DNA from: Xanthomarina sp035306605
GTDB lineage: Bacteria > Bacteroidota > Bacteroidia > Flavobacteriales > Flavobacteriaceae
DNA length: 64,000 nucleotides
Strand: one strand, 5' to 3'
Assembly (NCBI GenBank): GCA_035306605.1
Contig: DATGNR010000027.1
Shown here: piece after piece, positions 9,086 to 18,186 of the stretch
Layout: the number at the start of each line of letters is the position of its first letter
Numbering within the stretch: the stretch's first letter is position 1
Program-made: the position numbers and the translations under genes
The notes under the pieces: model-generated
What the model saw: the letters and a program-made list of their open reading frames with translations, nothing else
Database searches by the model: none
Told to the model about the DNA's origin: nothing

Positions 9086-9613
9086 TTAGATAGTAAAATC
9101 ACCGTTGGTTTTATGTTCACTACTTTCGTAACGATCTACACATTTATTTAGAATTTCATAGGCTTCTTTAGCATCTCCCCAACCACCAACATCAACTTTC
9201 TTCTTTTCTAAATCTTTATATACTTGGAAGAAATGTTCAATTTCTTTTATTTGATGAGGATTCATATCGGATAAATCTTCAAGTATATTCCAAATTGGAT
9301 CAGAAACTGGCACACAAATTATTTTCTCATCTGGCCCCTTTTCATCAGCCATATGGAATACACCAATAGGTTTCACCTCTACAACACACATAGGGAAAGT
9401 TGGCTCACCTCCTAGTACTAATACATCTAACGGATCTCCATCTAGAGCTAAAGTTTCAGGGATGAAACCATAATCTGCTGGATACATCATAGATGAAAAC
9501 AACATTCTATCAAAACGGATTTTCTTTAATTCAAAATCGTATTCGTATTTATTTCTACTACCTTTTGGTATTTCAATCAGTACATCGAAAGTTTTTTTTC
9601 CTTTTGGACTCAT
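9086..9613 (-). CDS. ppa: soluble inorganic pyrophosphatase (family I)
   Basis: Cytoplasmic Mg2+-dependent enzyme that splits pyrophosphate and pulls biosynthetic reactions forward. Its 175 residues match the family. Visible motifs include IEIPKGSRNKYEYD (substrate-binding Lys and Arg), YPADYGFIPET, and the metal-binding DGDPLDVLVLG signature. Having both this enzyme and HppA side by side gives the cell two fates for pyrophosphate: heat, or an ion gradient. It has its own promoter and terminator. Confidence 0.97.
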   Translation of the reverse strand: MSPKGKKTFDVLIEIPKGSRNKYEYDFELKKIRFDRMLFSSMMYPADYGFIPETLALDGDPLDVLVLGGEPTFPMCVVEVKPIGVFHMADEKGPDEKIICVPVSDPIWNILEDLSDMNPHQIKEIEHFFQVYKDLEKKKVDVGGWGDAKEAYEILNKCVDRYESSEHKTNGDFTI

Positions 9614-9699
9614 ATTTTTATTTCTTATATATTATATGTAATTTATTTCTTTAAAAAAGCAATGGCCTAAAACTGCAACCTGCAATTTTTAAAGGGCTG

Positions 9700-9730
9700 C
9701 AAAGATACATAAGTCTTTGGGTTTAGGCAA
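9700..9730 (-). promoter_or_regulatory. ppa promoter
   Basis: On the minus strand TTG (9730-9728), a 20-base spacer and TATCTTTG (9707-9700) fit the Bacteroidota primary-sigma consensus. The start site would be near 9693, about 80 bases before the ppa ATG. Confidence 0.65.
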
Positions 9731-9795
9731 CTAAAATTAATTTTGTTGTAAAAAGGATGGCTACTGGGTTTTAATATACCCATGTACGTAATAGG

Positions 9796-12297
9796 TTAAA
9801 ACTGGAATCCAAAACTACCTGTAACTCCAAAATTCCTTGCATCTGGATTATCAAAGTAGTTTCCTCTAAAATTGAAATCTATTCTAAACACTCTAAAAAT
9901 ATTCCCAACACCAATACTGTATTCGTAATAAATTTCATTTGTTGGTGCAATTAAAGGAATGCTAGATGGTGCGCTTATATCTATATTATCTTGCCCTAAA
10001 TCGCCCCAAACTGCTCTAAAACCAATAATTTCACGCCAATTAAGTTTTCTTAAAAAAGGAATTCTTGAAAACAATCGTCCGTTAAAGTTATGTTCTAAAT
10101 GCATAGCTGCATAAGTATCGGTTACAAACTCGTAATAATTTAATTGTGAAAATGAATTATATATAGAGAAATATGATTGGTTTCCTGGAACGACACTTAA
10201 CAATCCAAGCGGCACTGCTCCGAAGGTTTTCCCTGCCTCCAAAGTAGATTTAAGCCTCCCTATACCGCCTAACTGCCATGGTTGTATGTATGACAGTTGT
10301 AGTTTGGTGTAATTAAAATCACTATTAAAAATATCTTTATCACCAATACTAAATTGTGCAAAAATAGAGGCATAAGTATCATTTGCATTTGTACGCTCTA
10401 CGCCATGTCCTGTCATTTTTCTTCCAGGAAAATACGATACTGCAAAAGTGCTTTCAAATTGTTTTAAATCGGATGAGACACCAGTTGATGATTCCGGATC
10501 TATATAATCCAAGCTAAAAGCATCTGAAGCCGAAGATAAAGTTCTATAATCTCCACCAAGCCTAAAAAGCACATTTTTAATTGGCTCTAGTTCTATTGCT
10601 AAAGCAGTTAATTTGATATTTGTTAGTTTATCGTTAGGAGCTGTAGTAAAAACAGCACTTGATGCTAAACTTCTTCCAAGCACATCGGTTGAATTGGTTA
10701 AACTAGCTCCTATTTGCTCAATGTCTCGCCTATGTCCCGCAGAAATAATAAGTCTGTTTTTTTTATTCAACAGCCATTTTACCGAAAACCCATATTTAAA
10801 TTTATCATCTTTAAGTCCATAAGCCAAAAACCCCTGCATACGCCACAGGTCATTTGGTCCAAAATAGGTTCGTCCCCCCGCTCTTAATCGTAATCCTTCA
10901 ACATCATTATAGCCAAAGCTTGAAAAGATAGGTCCATAATCTAAATTCAATTTATCTATTTCAATATAACCTGAGGCTAAAATACTTCCAATGTTATAAA
11001 GTCTTTTAAATTTACCTACCGTTTTTAGGGTGTCCAACATTTTATACACTCCTTTTTCATCTTTACTAAGAGCTTCCATTCTATTTTCTTCCCAAAAGGC
11101 ATCTTCACGATTGTATGCATCTTTATTATAATCGAAAACTTGATCTTTATAGAATTTTTCGTCTTTCACTTCATTAAAGACATAGTTGTCATAAAGTGTT
11201 GTTCGTTTTCCGTAAATACCGCGAGATTTCTCCTTTTTATTAAAGGTGAAGTCAGACATGAAATAATCACGTTTTACTAGAAACACGGAATCGTTTAATA
11301 CATCGAATTCCTGTTCAATATAAATTTCTTTAACCCAGTTTATGTTGGCACTTTTGGAGGCTTGCATATTAATATCCTTAATAGCATAAGTGGTATCTGC
11401 TACCCAAAAATCGCCTTTAAAGGTGAGTTCGTTTTTTCGTCTCGGGTAATAAATAATATTATAACACCATTTATTATCTATATAAGCACTGTCTGACAAC
11501 ACGTAATTATAAGTATTAATTCCAGTTGTAGAAATGGGACTAACAAAACTTTTATCGAAGAATTTTAAGTAATTATTATAAATATCATATTCCGAATACA
11601 AGTCTTTTATAAAGTCTATAATAGATTGGTTGTTACTAAAACCGGAGTTTTTATTTCCTTTTAGTTCAACTTTTTCTTTTTTAAGAATATTATCTCCATA
11701 TACTCTTGCAACTTCTTCATTTATAAAAATGGGCAAGTATGTTTTTCCTGTAACTTTTGATGTGTCCACATGCTCAAAAACAAACTCCATACCTTTAAAT
11801 AAATTACTATTCATTAAAGCACTGTCAACAGTATTTATGTCGAATTCTACTTTTTCGTACCTGTCGTATTTATATTGCTTAAATTTTCTGAGTCCGTTTT
11901 TACGTTTATGTTCCCAAATTTTCTGCATGATGGCAATAGCAGGGTTCTCTTCAGCTTTTTTAGATTGTTTTCCAGAAACTATAAGCACTTCGTTTAAAGC
12001 CGAGGCCGACTCTATTAGGTTAAATCTTAAATTATAGTTAACCCTTTTATCTAATGGGTATTCTATGGTTTCATAACCTATAAAAGAAACTATTAAGGTT
12101 TCCCAGGTAGTTGGGGATTCTAGATAAAAAGTCCCGTTTTCATCCGTGATAGTACCTTCAGAAGAACTTTTGAATATAATATTTGCGTAAGCAACGGGTT
12201 GATTGTTCTCGTCATACACATGACCACTAACCTTTGTTTGGGAAAACAAGAAACAACTGTTGAGGAAAAAAAATAAGGTTAGGAAGTTATATTTCAT
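9796..12297 (-). CDS. DUF5686 outer-membrane protein with carboxypeptidase-like regulatory domain
   Basis: An 833-residue exported protein of a family widespread in Bacteroidota. A signal peptide (about 1-19) is followed by a CarboxypepD_reg-like beta-sandwich (about 20-105, beginning KVSGHVYDENNQPVAYANI), as in TonB-dependent transporters. The rest matches my memory of DUF5686: a periplasmic part, then a C-terminal half with alternating hydrophobic strands ending GVTGSFGFQF, a terminal-aromatic beta-barrel signature. It lacks an obvious TonB plug. The function is unknown; a role at the cell surface is inferred. It is a single gene with no clear partner. Confidence 0.88.
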   Translation of the reverse strand: MKYNFLTLFFFLNSCFLFSQTKVSGHVYDENNQPVAYANIIFKSSSEGTITDENGTFYLESPTTWETLIVSFIGYETIEYPLDKRVNYNLRFNLIESASALNEVLIVSGKQSKKAEENPAIAIMQKIWEHKRKNGLRKFKQYKYDRYEKVEFDINTVDSALMNSNLFKGMEFVFEHVDTSKVTGKTYLPIFINEEVARVYGDNILKKEKVELKGNKNSGFSNNQSIIDFIKDLYSEYDIYNNYLKFFDKSFVSPISTTGINTYNYVLSDSAYIDNKWCYNIIYYPRRKNELTFKGDFWVADTTYAIKDINMQASKSANINWVKEIYIEQEFDVLNDSVFLVKRDYFMSDFTFNKKEKSRGIYGKRTTLYDNYVFNEVKDEKFYKDQVFDYNKDAYNREDAFWEENRMEALSKDEKGVYKMLDTLKTVGKFKRLYNIGSILASGYIEIDKLNLDYGPIFSSFGYNDVEGLRLRAGGRTYFGPNDLWRMQGFLAYGLKDDKFKYGFSVKWLLNKKNRLIISAGHRRDIEQIGASLTNSTDVLGRSLASSAVFTTAPNDKLTNIKLTALAIELEPIKNVLFRLGGDYRTLSSASDAFSLDYIDPESSTGVSSDLKQFESTFAVSYFPGRKMTGHGVERTNANDTYASIFAQFSIGDKDIFNSDFNYTKLQLSYIQPWQLGGIGRLKSTLEAGKTFGAVPLGLLSVVPGNQSYFSIYNSFSQLNYYEFVTDTYAAMHLEHNFNGRLFSRIPFLRKLNWREIIGFRAVWGDLGQDNIDISAPSSIPLIAPTNEIYYEYSIGVGNIFRVFRIDFNFRGNYFDNPDARNFGVTGSFGFQF

Positions 12298-12383
12298 GTA
12301 CTTTTATTTAAACATTGCTATAAAACAAATCTCGTTAATGACATTCTTGCAATTGCAGATGGGTAAGAAATTTTTCAAATAAA

Positions 12384-12420
12384 TAAAAAAACTTCATCAA
12401 CAATATTGCCAATGAAGTTA
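12384..12420 (-). terminator. terminator of the E1-beta gene
   Basis: AACTTCAT (12390-12397) pairs with ATGAAGTT and is followed on the minus strand by a run of seven T. It lies 27 bases after the stop codon. Confidence 0.85.
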
Positions 12421-12446
12421 ATTAAGTAAGTTAAAATATGAAAATT

Positions 12447-13424
12447 TTATTTGTATAAAACTTTTTTAACCGCTTTTACCACATCATCACTATTTGGCAA
12501 CCAATGTTCAAATAAAACTGGTGAATATGGCGCAGGGGTATCTGCTGTATTAATCTTTATAATTGGAGCATCTAAATAATCAAATGCTTCAGATTGAATT
12601 ATATAAGTTATTTCAGTAGCTACATTTCCAAAAGGCCAAGCTTCTTCTAACACAACCAATCTATTAGTCTTTTTAACCGATTGTAAGATGGTTTCCTTAT
12701 CTAACGGACGAACTGTTCTAAGGTCGATAATTTCACAAGAAATCCCTTCTTTTTCTAACTCGTCAGCTGCTTTGTAAGCTTCCTTGATAATTTTTCCAAA
12801 AGAAACAATAGTTACATCTTTCCCTTCTCTTTTAATATCTGCAACCCCTAATGGAATAGTATATTCTCCTTCTGGCACTTCACCTTTATCACCATACATT
12901 TGCTCGCTTTCCATGAAAATAACTGGATCATTATCACGAATAGCCGATTTTAAAAGCCCTTTTGCATCGTATGGATTTGATGGGACAACTACTTTTAAAC
13001 CAGGTGTATTTGCAAACCAGCTTTCAAAAGCTTGTGAGTGCGTTGCTGCTAACTGCCCAGCAGAAGCTGTAGGCCCACGAAAAACTATAGGACAAGAAAA
13101 TTGTCCACCAGACATTTGTCTAATTTTTGCTGCGTTGTTTATAATTTGATCAATTCCAACCAAGGAGAAGTTAAAGGTCATAAACTCTACAATAGGTCTG
13201 TTTCCTGTCATGGTAGAGCCAATAGCTATACCAGCAAAACCTAGCTCTGCAATTGGCGTATCTATAACACGTTTTGGACCAAATTCATCCAACATTCCTT
13301 TAGATGCTTTATAAGCACCATTATATTCTGCTACTTCTTCTCCCATTAAGTAAATGCTTTCATCTCTGCGCATTTCTTCACTCATGGCTTCACATATAGC
13401 TTCTCTAAATTGAATTGTTTTCAT
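12447..13424 (-). CDS. pdhB: pyruvate dehydrogenase E1 component, beta subunit
   Basis: The 325-residue beta chain of a heterotetrameric 2-oxoacid dehydrogenase E1, which uses thiamine diphosphate to decarboxylate pyruvate. Visible blocks include YLMGEEVAEYNGAYKASKGM (the cofactor-activating Glu), RVIDTPIAELGFAGIAIG, and the transketolase C-terminal domain from about residue 190 (EVPEGEYTIPLG). The substrate-specific features favour pyruvate, but a branched-chain enzyme cannot be fully excluded. The alpha subunit and E2 are not neighbours, so they must be encoded elsewhere. The gene is divergent from etfBA and ends at a good terminator. Confidence 0.93.
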   Translation of the reverse strand: MKTIQFREAICEAMSEEMRRDESIYLMGEEVAEYNGAYKASKGMLDEFGPKRVIDTPIAELGFAGIAIGSTMTGNRPIVEFMTFNFSLVGIDQIINNAAKIRQMSGGQFSCPIVFRGPTASAGQLAATHSQAFESWFANTPGLKVVVPSNPYDAKGLLKSAIRDNDPVIFMESEQMYGDKGEVPEGEYTIPLGVADIKREGKDVTIVSFGKIIKEAYKAADELEKEGISCEIIDLRTVRPLDKETILQSVKKTNRLVVLEEAWPFGNVATEITYIIQSEAFDYLDAPIIKINTADTPAPYSPVLFEHWLPNSDDVVKAVKKVLYK

Positions 13425-13755
13425 TCCGGTTTCATGTCTTTCAAACTGAAAGAACTTTTTAATTAATACTTATTATAAAGGAGGACAAAAATAGGAATTA
13501 TTCATAATTAAATCGACATATAACAATACTAAAAATAAAACCCTGAAAAATATTTTAATACATAAAACAACGCACGCCTCAAAATATTTTGTTTTTTTCA
13601 AATTTATTATGCGTGCATAGCAAATATTTTGAATAAAATAAGTAACTTCGTCACCTCAATCTAGTTGGCAGTATTTAGTGTGCTATTTTTAGCCTGAATT
13701 TCAAATTTTACTAACTAGTTAAAATAGAAATATAAACATATAAATTATTCAAAAA
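13425..13755. promoter_or_regulatory. divergent control region between pdhB and etfBA
   Basis: No gene fits here. On the minus strand TATTTTTG (13493-13486) is a good -7 box for pdhB, about 60 bases before its start. Three copies of an AAATATTTT palindrome occur, around 13548-13556, 13581-13591 and 13622-13631; the last two share AAATATTTTG. GCACGC (13572-13577) and GCGTGC (13611-13616) form a spaced inverted repeat. These could be operator elements for the etfBA promoter, whose own -7 box is not clear (TAACTTCG near 13643 is one mismatch away). Confidence 0.4.
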
Positions 13756-14502
13756 ATGAAAATATTAGTATGTATTAGTCATGTACCTGATACGACTTCA
13801 AAAATTAATTTTACTGAAGGAGATACCAAGTTTGACACTAATGGCGTGCAGTTTGTAATTAACCCAAATGACGAATTTGGTTTAACTAGAGCTATGTGGT
13901 TTAAAGAAAAACAAGGCGCTAGTGTAGATGTAGTGAATGTTGGAGGTCCAGAAACAGAGCCAACTTTACGTAAAGCATTAGCTATAGGTGCAGACAGTGC
14001 TATTAGAGTAAATACCGAAGCAACAGATGGTTTTGCTGTAGCACAACAATTAGCTAAAGTTGTTCAAGATGGAGGTTACGATTTAGTAATTGCTGGACGT
14101 GAATCTATTGATTATAATGGTGGAATGGTTCCAGGAATGCTTGCTGGTTTAATTAAGGCAAACTTTGTAACTAACTGTATTAGCTTAGAGGTTGACGGAA
14201 CAAATGCCAAAGCTGTAAGAGAAATTGATGGTGGAAAAGAAACTGTTTCTACATCTTTACCTTTAGTTATTGGTGGACAAAAAGGTTTGGTTGACGAAAG
14301 TGATTTACGTATTCCAAACATGAGAGGAATTATGATGGCTCGTCAAAAACCTTTAAAAGTGGTTGAGCCTGTAGATGCAAACACAGAAACGGCATCTGTA
14401 AAATTTGAAAAACCTGCTCCAAAGGGTGCTATCAAATTAATCGATCCAGATAATATAGACGAATTAATAAACTTACTTCATAACGAAGCAAAAGTCATTT
14501 AA
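13756..14502 (+). CDS. etfB: electron transfer flavoprotein, beta subunit
   Basis: The 248-residue small subunit of ETF, which takes electrons from acyl-CoA and related dehydrogenases. It begins MKILVCISHVPDT, contains the AMP-site region NPNDEFGL and VIAGRESIDYNGGMVPGMLA, and has the beta-subunit signature around LPLVIGGQKGLVDESDLRIPN. It is followed 76 bases later by the alpha subunit, so the two form an operon. No partner dehydrogenase or ETF-quinone oxidoreductase is adjacent. Confidence 0.96.
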   Translation: MKILVCISHVPDTTSKINFTEGDTKFDTNGVQFVINPNDEFGLTRAMWFKEKQGASVDVVNVGGPETEPTLRKALAIGADSAIRVNTEATDGFAVAQQLAKVVQDGGYDLVIAGRESIDYNGGMVPGMLAGLIKANFVTNCISLEVDGTNAKAVREIDGGKETVSTSLPLVIGGQKGLVDESDLRIPNMRGIMMARQKPLKVVEPVDANTETASVKFEKPAPKGAIKLIDPDNIDELINLLHNEAKVI

Positions 14503-14578
14503 TAACCAAATTTCGAACACAATTCCAAGATTTTAAAATTTGGAATATGTTTTTTGAAATTTATATTTTGAAAAAATT

Positions 14579-15538
14579 ATGTCAGTTTTAGTATATACAG
14601 AATCCGATAAAGGAACCTTTAAAAAAACAGCTTTAGAAGTTGCTTCTTATGCAAAAACAGTTGCAGACCAAATGGGAACAACCGTTACTGCAATTACTTT
14701 TAATGCAGACGACACATCTATTCTTGCTAATTACGGGGTAGATAAAGTTTTGAAAGTAAACAACTCGCAACTAGAATCTTTTAATGCTACTGCTTACGCA
14801 AGTGCTATTGCTCAAGCAGCTAAGCAAGAAGGAACAAAAGTAATTGTAGTAAGTTCAAGCGCTGATAGTAAATATTTAGCTCCGCTTTTAGCTATAGACT
14901 TAAACGCTGGTTATGCGTCTAACGTAGTTGAAGCACCTACAAGTACCTCACCTTTTACAGTAAAACGTACTGCTTTTACAAACAAAGCATTTAATATGAC
15001 TGCTATTAATACAGATGTAAAAATAGTTGGAGTATCTAAAAATGCATTTGGAGTTAAAGAAAATTCAGCAAGTGCAACTGCTGAAGATTTTTCACCTTCA
15101 ATTCCAGAATTAGGAGTAAAAGTTGAATCTGTAGATAAAGTTACCGGACAAGTAACCATTGCAGACGCAGAAATAGTTGTTTCTGGTGGACGTGGTCTTA
15201 AAGGTCCTGAAAACTGGGGAATGATTGAAGAACTTGCTCAGGTTTTAGGCGCAGCAACAGCTTGCTCTAAGCCAGTAAGTGATTTAGGTTGGAGACCTCA
15301 TAGCGAACACGTAGGACAAACAGGAAAACCTGTAGCTGCAAATCTATATATTGCTATAGGGATTTCTGGTGCTATTCAACATCTTGCAGGTGTAAGTGCA
15401 AGTAAAGTGAAAGTAGTTATCAATACAGATCCTGAAGCACCTTTCTTTAAGGCTGCTGATTATGGAATTGTAGGGGATGCTTTTGAAGTAGTACCTAAAT
15501 TAATCGAAAAATTAAAAGCTTTTAAAGCACAACAATAG
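14579..15538 (+). CDS. etfA: electron transfer flavoprotein, alpha subunit
   Basis: The 319-residue FAD-binding subunit of ETF. The C-terminal FAD domain shows the conserved VSGGRGLKGPENW, SDLGWRPHSEHVGQTG, and IGISGAIQHLAG...INTDPEAPFF blocks. Together with EtfB it forms the soluble electron carrier that feeds the quinone pool during fatty acid and amino acid breakdown. Second gene of the etfBA operon; an unusual structured segment follows the stop codon. Confidence 0.97.
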   Translation: MSVLVYTESDKGTFKKTALEVASYAKTVADQMGTTVTAITFNADDTSILANYGVDKVLKVNNSQLESFNATAYASAIAQAAKQEGTKVIVVSSSADSKYLAPLLAIDLNAGYASNVVEAPTSTSPFTVKRTAFTNKAFNMTAINTDVKIVGVSKNAFGVKENSASATAEDFSPSIPELGVKVESVDKVTGQVTIADAEIVVSGGRGLKGPENWGMIEELAQVLGAATACSKPVSDLGWRPHSEHVGQTGKPVAANLYIAIGISGAIQHLAGVSASKVKVVINTDPEAPFFKAADYGIVGDAFEVVPKLIEKLKAFKAQQ

Positions 15539-15566
15539 AATTATTTTTATAACTTGTATTGTTAAT

Positions 15567-15686
15567 AAGAACTGTTTAAATAGCATTATTACTATAGCTA
15601 TAGCTACTTAGATTTTGTAAATCATAAAAACAAAATCATTAAATATGCTTTACGCAGTTGGTAAAGTCCTAATTTAAACAGTTCTT
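15567..15686. repeat. 120-base structured element closed by a 15-bp perfect inverted repeat
   Basis: AAGAACTGTTTAAAT (15567-15581) and ATTTAAACAGTTCTT (15672-15686) are perfect complements. The interior can fold into at least two hairpins: GATTTTGT/ACAAAATC (15611-15637) and CTTTAC/GTAAAG (15648-15666), plus a small TAGC/GCTA hairpin near 15594. The 3' arm is followed by a T-rich run. It may be a branched terminator of etfBA, a leader for the next gene, or a small non-autonomous mobile element with 15-bp terminal repeats. No target duplication is evident. Confidence 0.5.
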
Positions 15687-15702
15687 TGTTTTTTAAAAAT
15701 TT

Positions 15703-16317
15703 ATGAGTTTAGTACGTCTTAATATCAAAGGAATATCCTACAGTCAAACCCAAAATGGTGCTTACGCACTTATTTTAAACGAAATTGATGGCGAACGGAA
15801 ATTACCTATTGTTATTGGCGCTTTTGAAGCGCAATCCATTGCTATTGCCCTTGAAAAAGAAATAAGACCTCCAAGACCGCTAACCCACGATCTCTTTAAA
15901 AATTTTGCAGACAGATATGAAATTGTCGTGAAGCAAGTAATTATCCACAAATTGGTGGATGGGGTTTTTTACTCTAGCTTAATTTGCGAACGAGATGGTG
16001 TTGAAGAGATTATTGACGCTAGAACTAGCGATGCCATTGCCTTGGCTCTTCGCTTTAACGCTCCTATTTTTACCTACAAAAACATTTTAGATAAAGCAGG
16101 TATTTACCTGAAAGTAGATCCTAAGATGGAAGGCAGAACTGAACAGGACAGCGTTTTAGTAGACGATCTTCTTGCTGACGAATTAGAGCCTAGCTCACCT
16201 AAAGATGTCTACACAAATAAAACATTGGACGAATTGCACAACCTTTTAAACGAAGCAGTGAGTAACGAAGATTATGAAAAAGCTGCAAAAATTCGTGACG
16301 AAATTTCTAAAAGATAA
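15703..16317 (+). CDS. bifunctional nuclease family protein with UvrB/UvrC motif
   Basis: A 204-residue protein with an N-terminal BFN/DUF151 domain (about 1-135, with GAFEAQSIAIALE and the DARTSDAIALALR motif). A C-terminal UVR motif follows (about 170-204, LDELHNLLNEAVSNEDYEKA). Plant BFN proteins have RNase and DNase activity; bacterial members are poorly studied, and the UVR motif suggests contact with other proteins. The stop is 18 bases before the nucleoside transporter, so co-transcription is likely. Confidence 0.9.
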   Translation: MSLVRLNIKGISYSQTQNGAYALILNEIDGERKLPIVIGAFEAQSIAIALEKEIRPPRPLTHDLFKNFADRYEIVVKQVIIHKLVDGVFYSSLICERDGVEEIIDARTSDAIALALRFNAPIFTYKNILDKAGIYLKVDPKMEGRTEQDSVLVDDLLADELEPSSPKDVYTNKTLDELHNLLNEAVSNEDYEKAAKIRDEISKR

Positions 16318-16335
16318 CCAACCCAAAACTTACAA

Positions 16336-18051
16336 ATGAAACAATTTCTATTAGCCATTGTAGCTATTTTTTTTGGACTAAATTTAAGTACCCAAGCACA
16401 AGAACTAGATAAAAAATGGCAACTAGAAAGCATTCAAGACCAAAACGGTACACATATATCTACTAATAAAAACATAGATGCCTTAGAACTTCATGAAGGG
16501 ATTTTTAATTTTACTGTCAGTAGCGATTCCCTGAATGCTTTTGGAGATTATCTCCACCAAAATAATTTATTGGTTTTTTATTTCAATAAACCGTATGATT
16601 CTATTAGAAGGTATCGAATAAACACCCTCACCGATTCCACCTTAGTACTTACAGAAAAAGAAAACGCCTATCACTTTACTAGTGTACAGACTACTGAAAG
16701 CGAAGCTGTGGTTGCCCTTAATATTGATGATAAGATTAAACCTAGTGAAGGTTTCTCATTTAACAGTTTATGGCGAGGTGTCTTAGGAATGATTTCCTTA
16801 GTTTTTATTGCTTTTCTTTTTAGCTCCAATAAAAGAGCTATCAGTTGGAGAACGGTTATCCTTGGATTAGCTTTTCAATTATTAATTGCAATTGGGGTTT
16901 TAAAAGTACCTTTTATACAAAGCGGATTTGAGTCTGTTGGACAGGTTTTTATAAGTATTTTAGATTTTACTCGAGCTGGAAGTAAATTCCTATTCGAAGG
17001 CCTTGTGGTAGATATGGATACTTTTGGTTTTATTTTTGCTTTTCAAGTATTGCCAACCATCATCTTCTTTTCAGCATTAACTTCTGTTTTATTCTATTTA
17101 GGAATCATTCAAAAAGTAGTAAAATTAATGGCTCTGCTATTAAGTAAGTTATTAAAAATTTCTGGAGCAGAAAGTTTAAGTGTTGCTGGAAACATTTTCT
17201 TAGGCCAAACAGAAGCGCCTCTTTTAATAAAGGCGTATTTGGAAAAAATGACCAAAAGTGAAATGCTATTGGTTATGATTGGTGGTATGGCAACAGTAGC
17301 TGGAGCAGTACTTGCTGCTTATATTGGTTTTCTTGGAGGAGACGACCCTGCCTTACGACTAGTGTACGCAAAACATTTATTAGCTGCATCAGTTATGGCT
17401 GCACCGGGTGCTATTGTTATTTCAAAAATACTATATCCTCAAACCGAGAAAATAAATTATGAAATAGAAGTTTCTTCAGAAAAAATAGGTTCGAATATTC
17501 TTGATGCTATTGCAAACGGAACAACTGAAGGTTTAAGATTAGCTGTAAACGTTGGTGCTATGCTATTGGTTTTTGTTGCTTTTATTGCCATGATAAATGG
17601 TATTTTGAGCTGGGTTGGAGATTTTTCTACCATAAACACTTGGATGGCCGAAAACACACCATATCCTACACTTTCACTTGAAGCTATTTTAGGAACTATT
17701 TTTGCTCCTTTAATGTGGTTAATTGGTGTAGCAAAGGAAGATATTATGATGATGGGCCAACTATTAGGTATTAAATTAGTGGCTAGTGAATTTGTTGGAT
17801 ACATCCAGCTAGCCGATTTAAAAAACGTAGCTAATACAGTACATTTAAATTATAATAAATCTATTATAATGGCTACTTACATGCTATGTGGATTTGCTAA
17901 CTTTGCTTCAATAGGAATTCAAATTGGAGGAATTGGTTCTCTAGCCCCAGGACAGCGAAAAACCTTGTCTGAATTTGGTATAAAAGCCTTAATTGGTGGA
18001 ACTATTGCTTCTTTAATTTCTGCTACTATTGCAGGAATGATAATTGGATAA
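16336..18051 (+). CDS. CNT-family nucleoside transporter with lipocalin-like N-terminal domain
   Basis: A 571-residue protein of two parts. Residues 1-22 are a signal peptide and about 23-120 a small beta-rich domain beginning DKKWQLESIQDQNGTHI, like lipocalin-type extracytoplasmic domains. From about residue 145 it is a concentrative nucleoside transporter. The family signatures include GLAFQLLIAIGVLKVPF, NIFLGQTEAPLLIKAYL, and the C-terminal GVAKEDIMMMGQLLGIK. CNT proteins import nucleosides with Na+ or H+. It lies just upstream of thyA and near a DHFR gene, consistent with nucleoside use. The extra domain should face the periplasm. Confidence 0.9.
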   Translation: MKQFLLAIVAIFFGLNLSTQAQELDKKWQLESIQDQNGTHISTNKNIDALELHEGIFNFTVSSDSLNAFGDYLHQNNLLVFYFNKPYDSIRRYRINTLTDSTLVLTEKENAYHFTSVQTTESEAVVALNIDDKIKPSEGFSFNSLWRGVLGMISLVFIAFLFSSNKRAISWRTVILGLAFQLLIAIGVLKVPFIQSGFESVGQVFISILDFTRAGSKFLFEGLVVDMDTFGFIFAFQVLPTIIFFSALTSVLFYLGIIQKVVKLMALLLSKLLKISGAESLSVAGNIFLGQTEAPLLIKAYLEKMTKSEMLLVMIGGMATVAGAVLAAYIGFLGGDDPALRLVYAKHLLAASVMAAPGAIVISKILYPQTEKINYEIEVSSEKIGSNILDAIANGTTEGLRLAVNVGAMLLVFVAFIAMINGILSWVGDFSTINTWMAENTPYPTLSLEAILGTIFAPLMWLIGVAKEDIMMMGQLLGIKLVASEFVGYIQLADLKNVANTVHLNYNKSIIMATYMLCGFANFASIGIQIGGIGSLAPGQRKTLSEFGIKALIGGTIASLISATIAGMIIG

Positions 18052-18186
18052 CAACAAATCGTCACAAATAAATTATTACGGTTTGTACATTTTACAATTA
18101 GTTAAATAGAAGCTTTTATCTATTTTTATATTTTATAAAATTTAGTTGAATTTTAAAAACCAATCCCACTTTTTGGGATAGTGATT

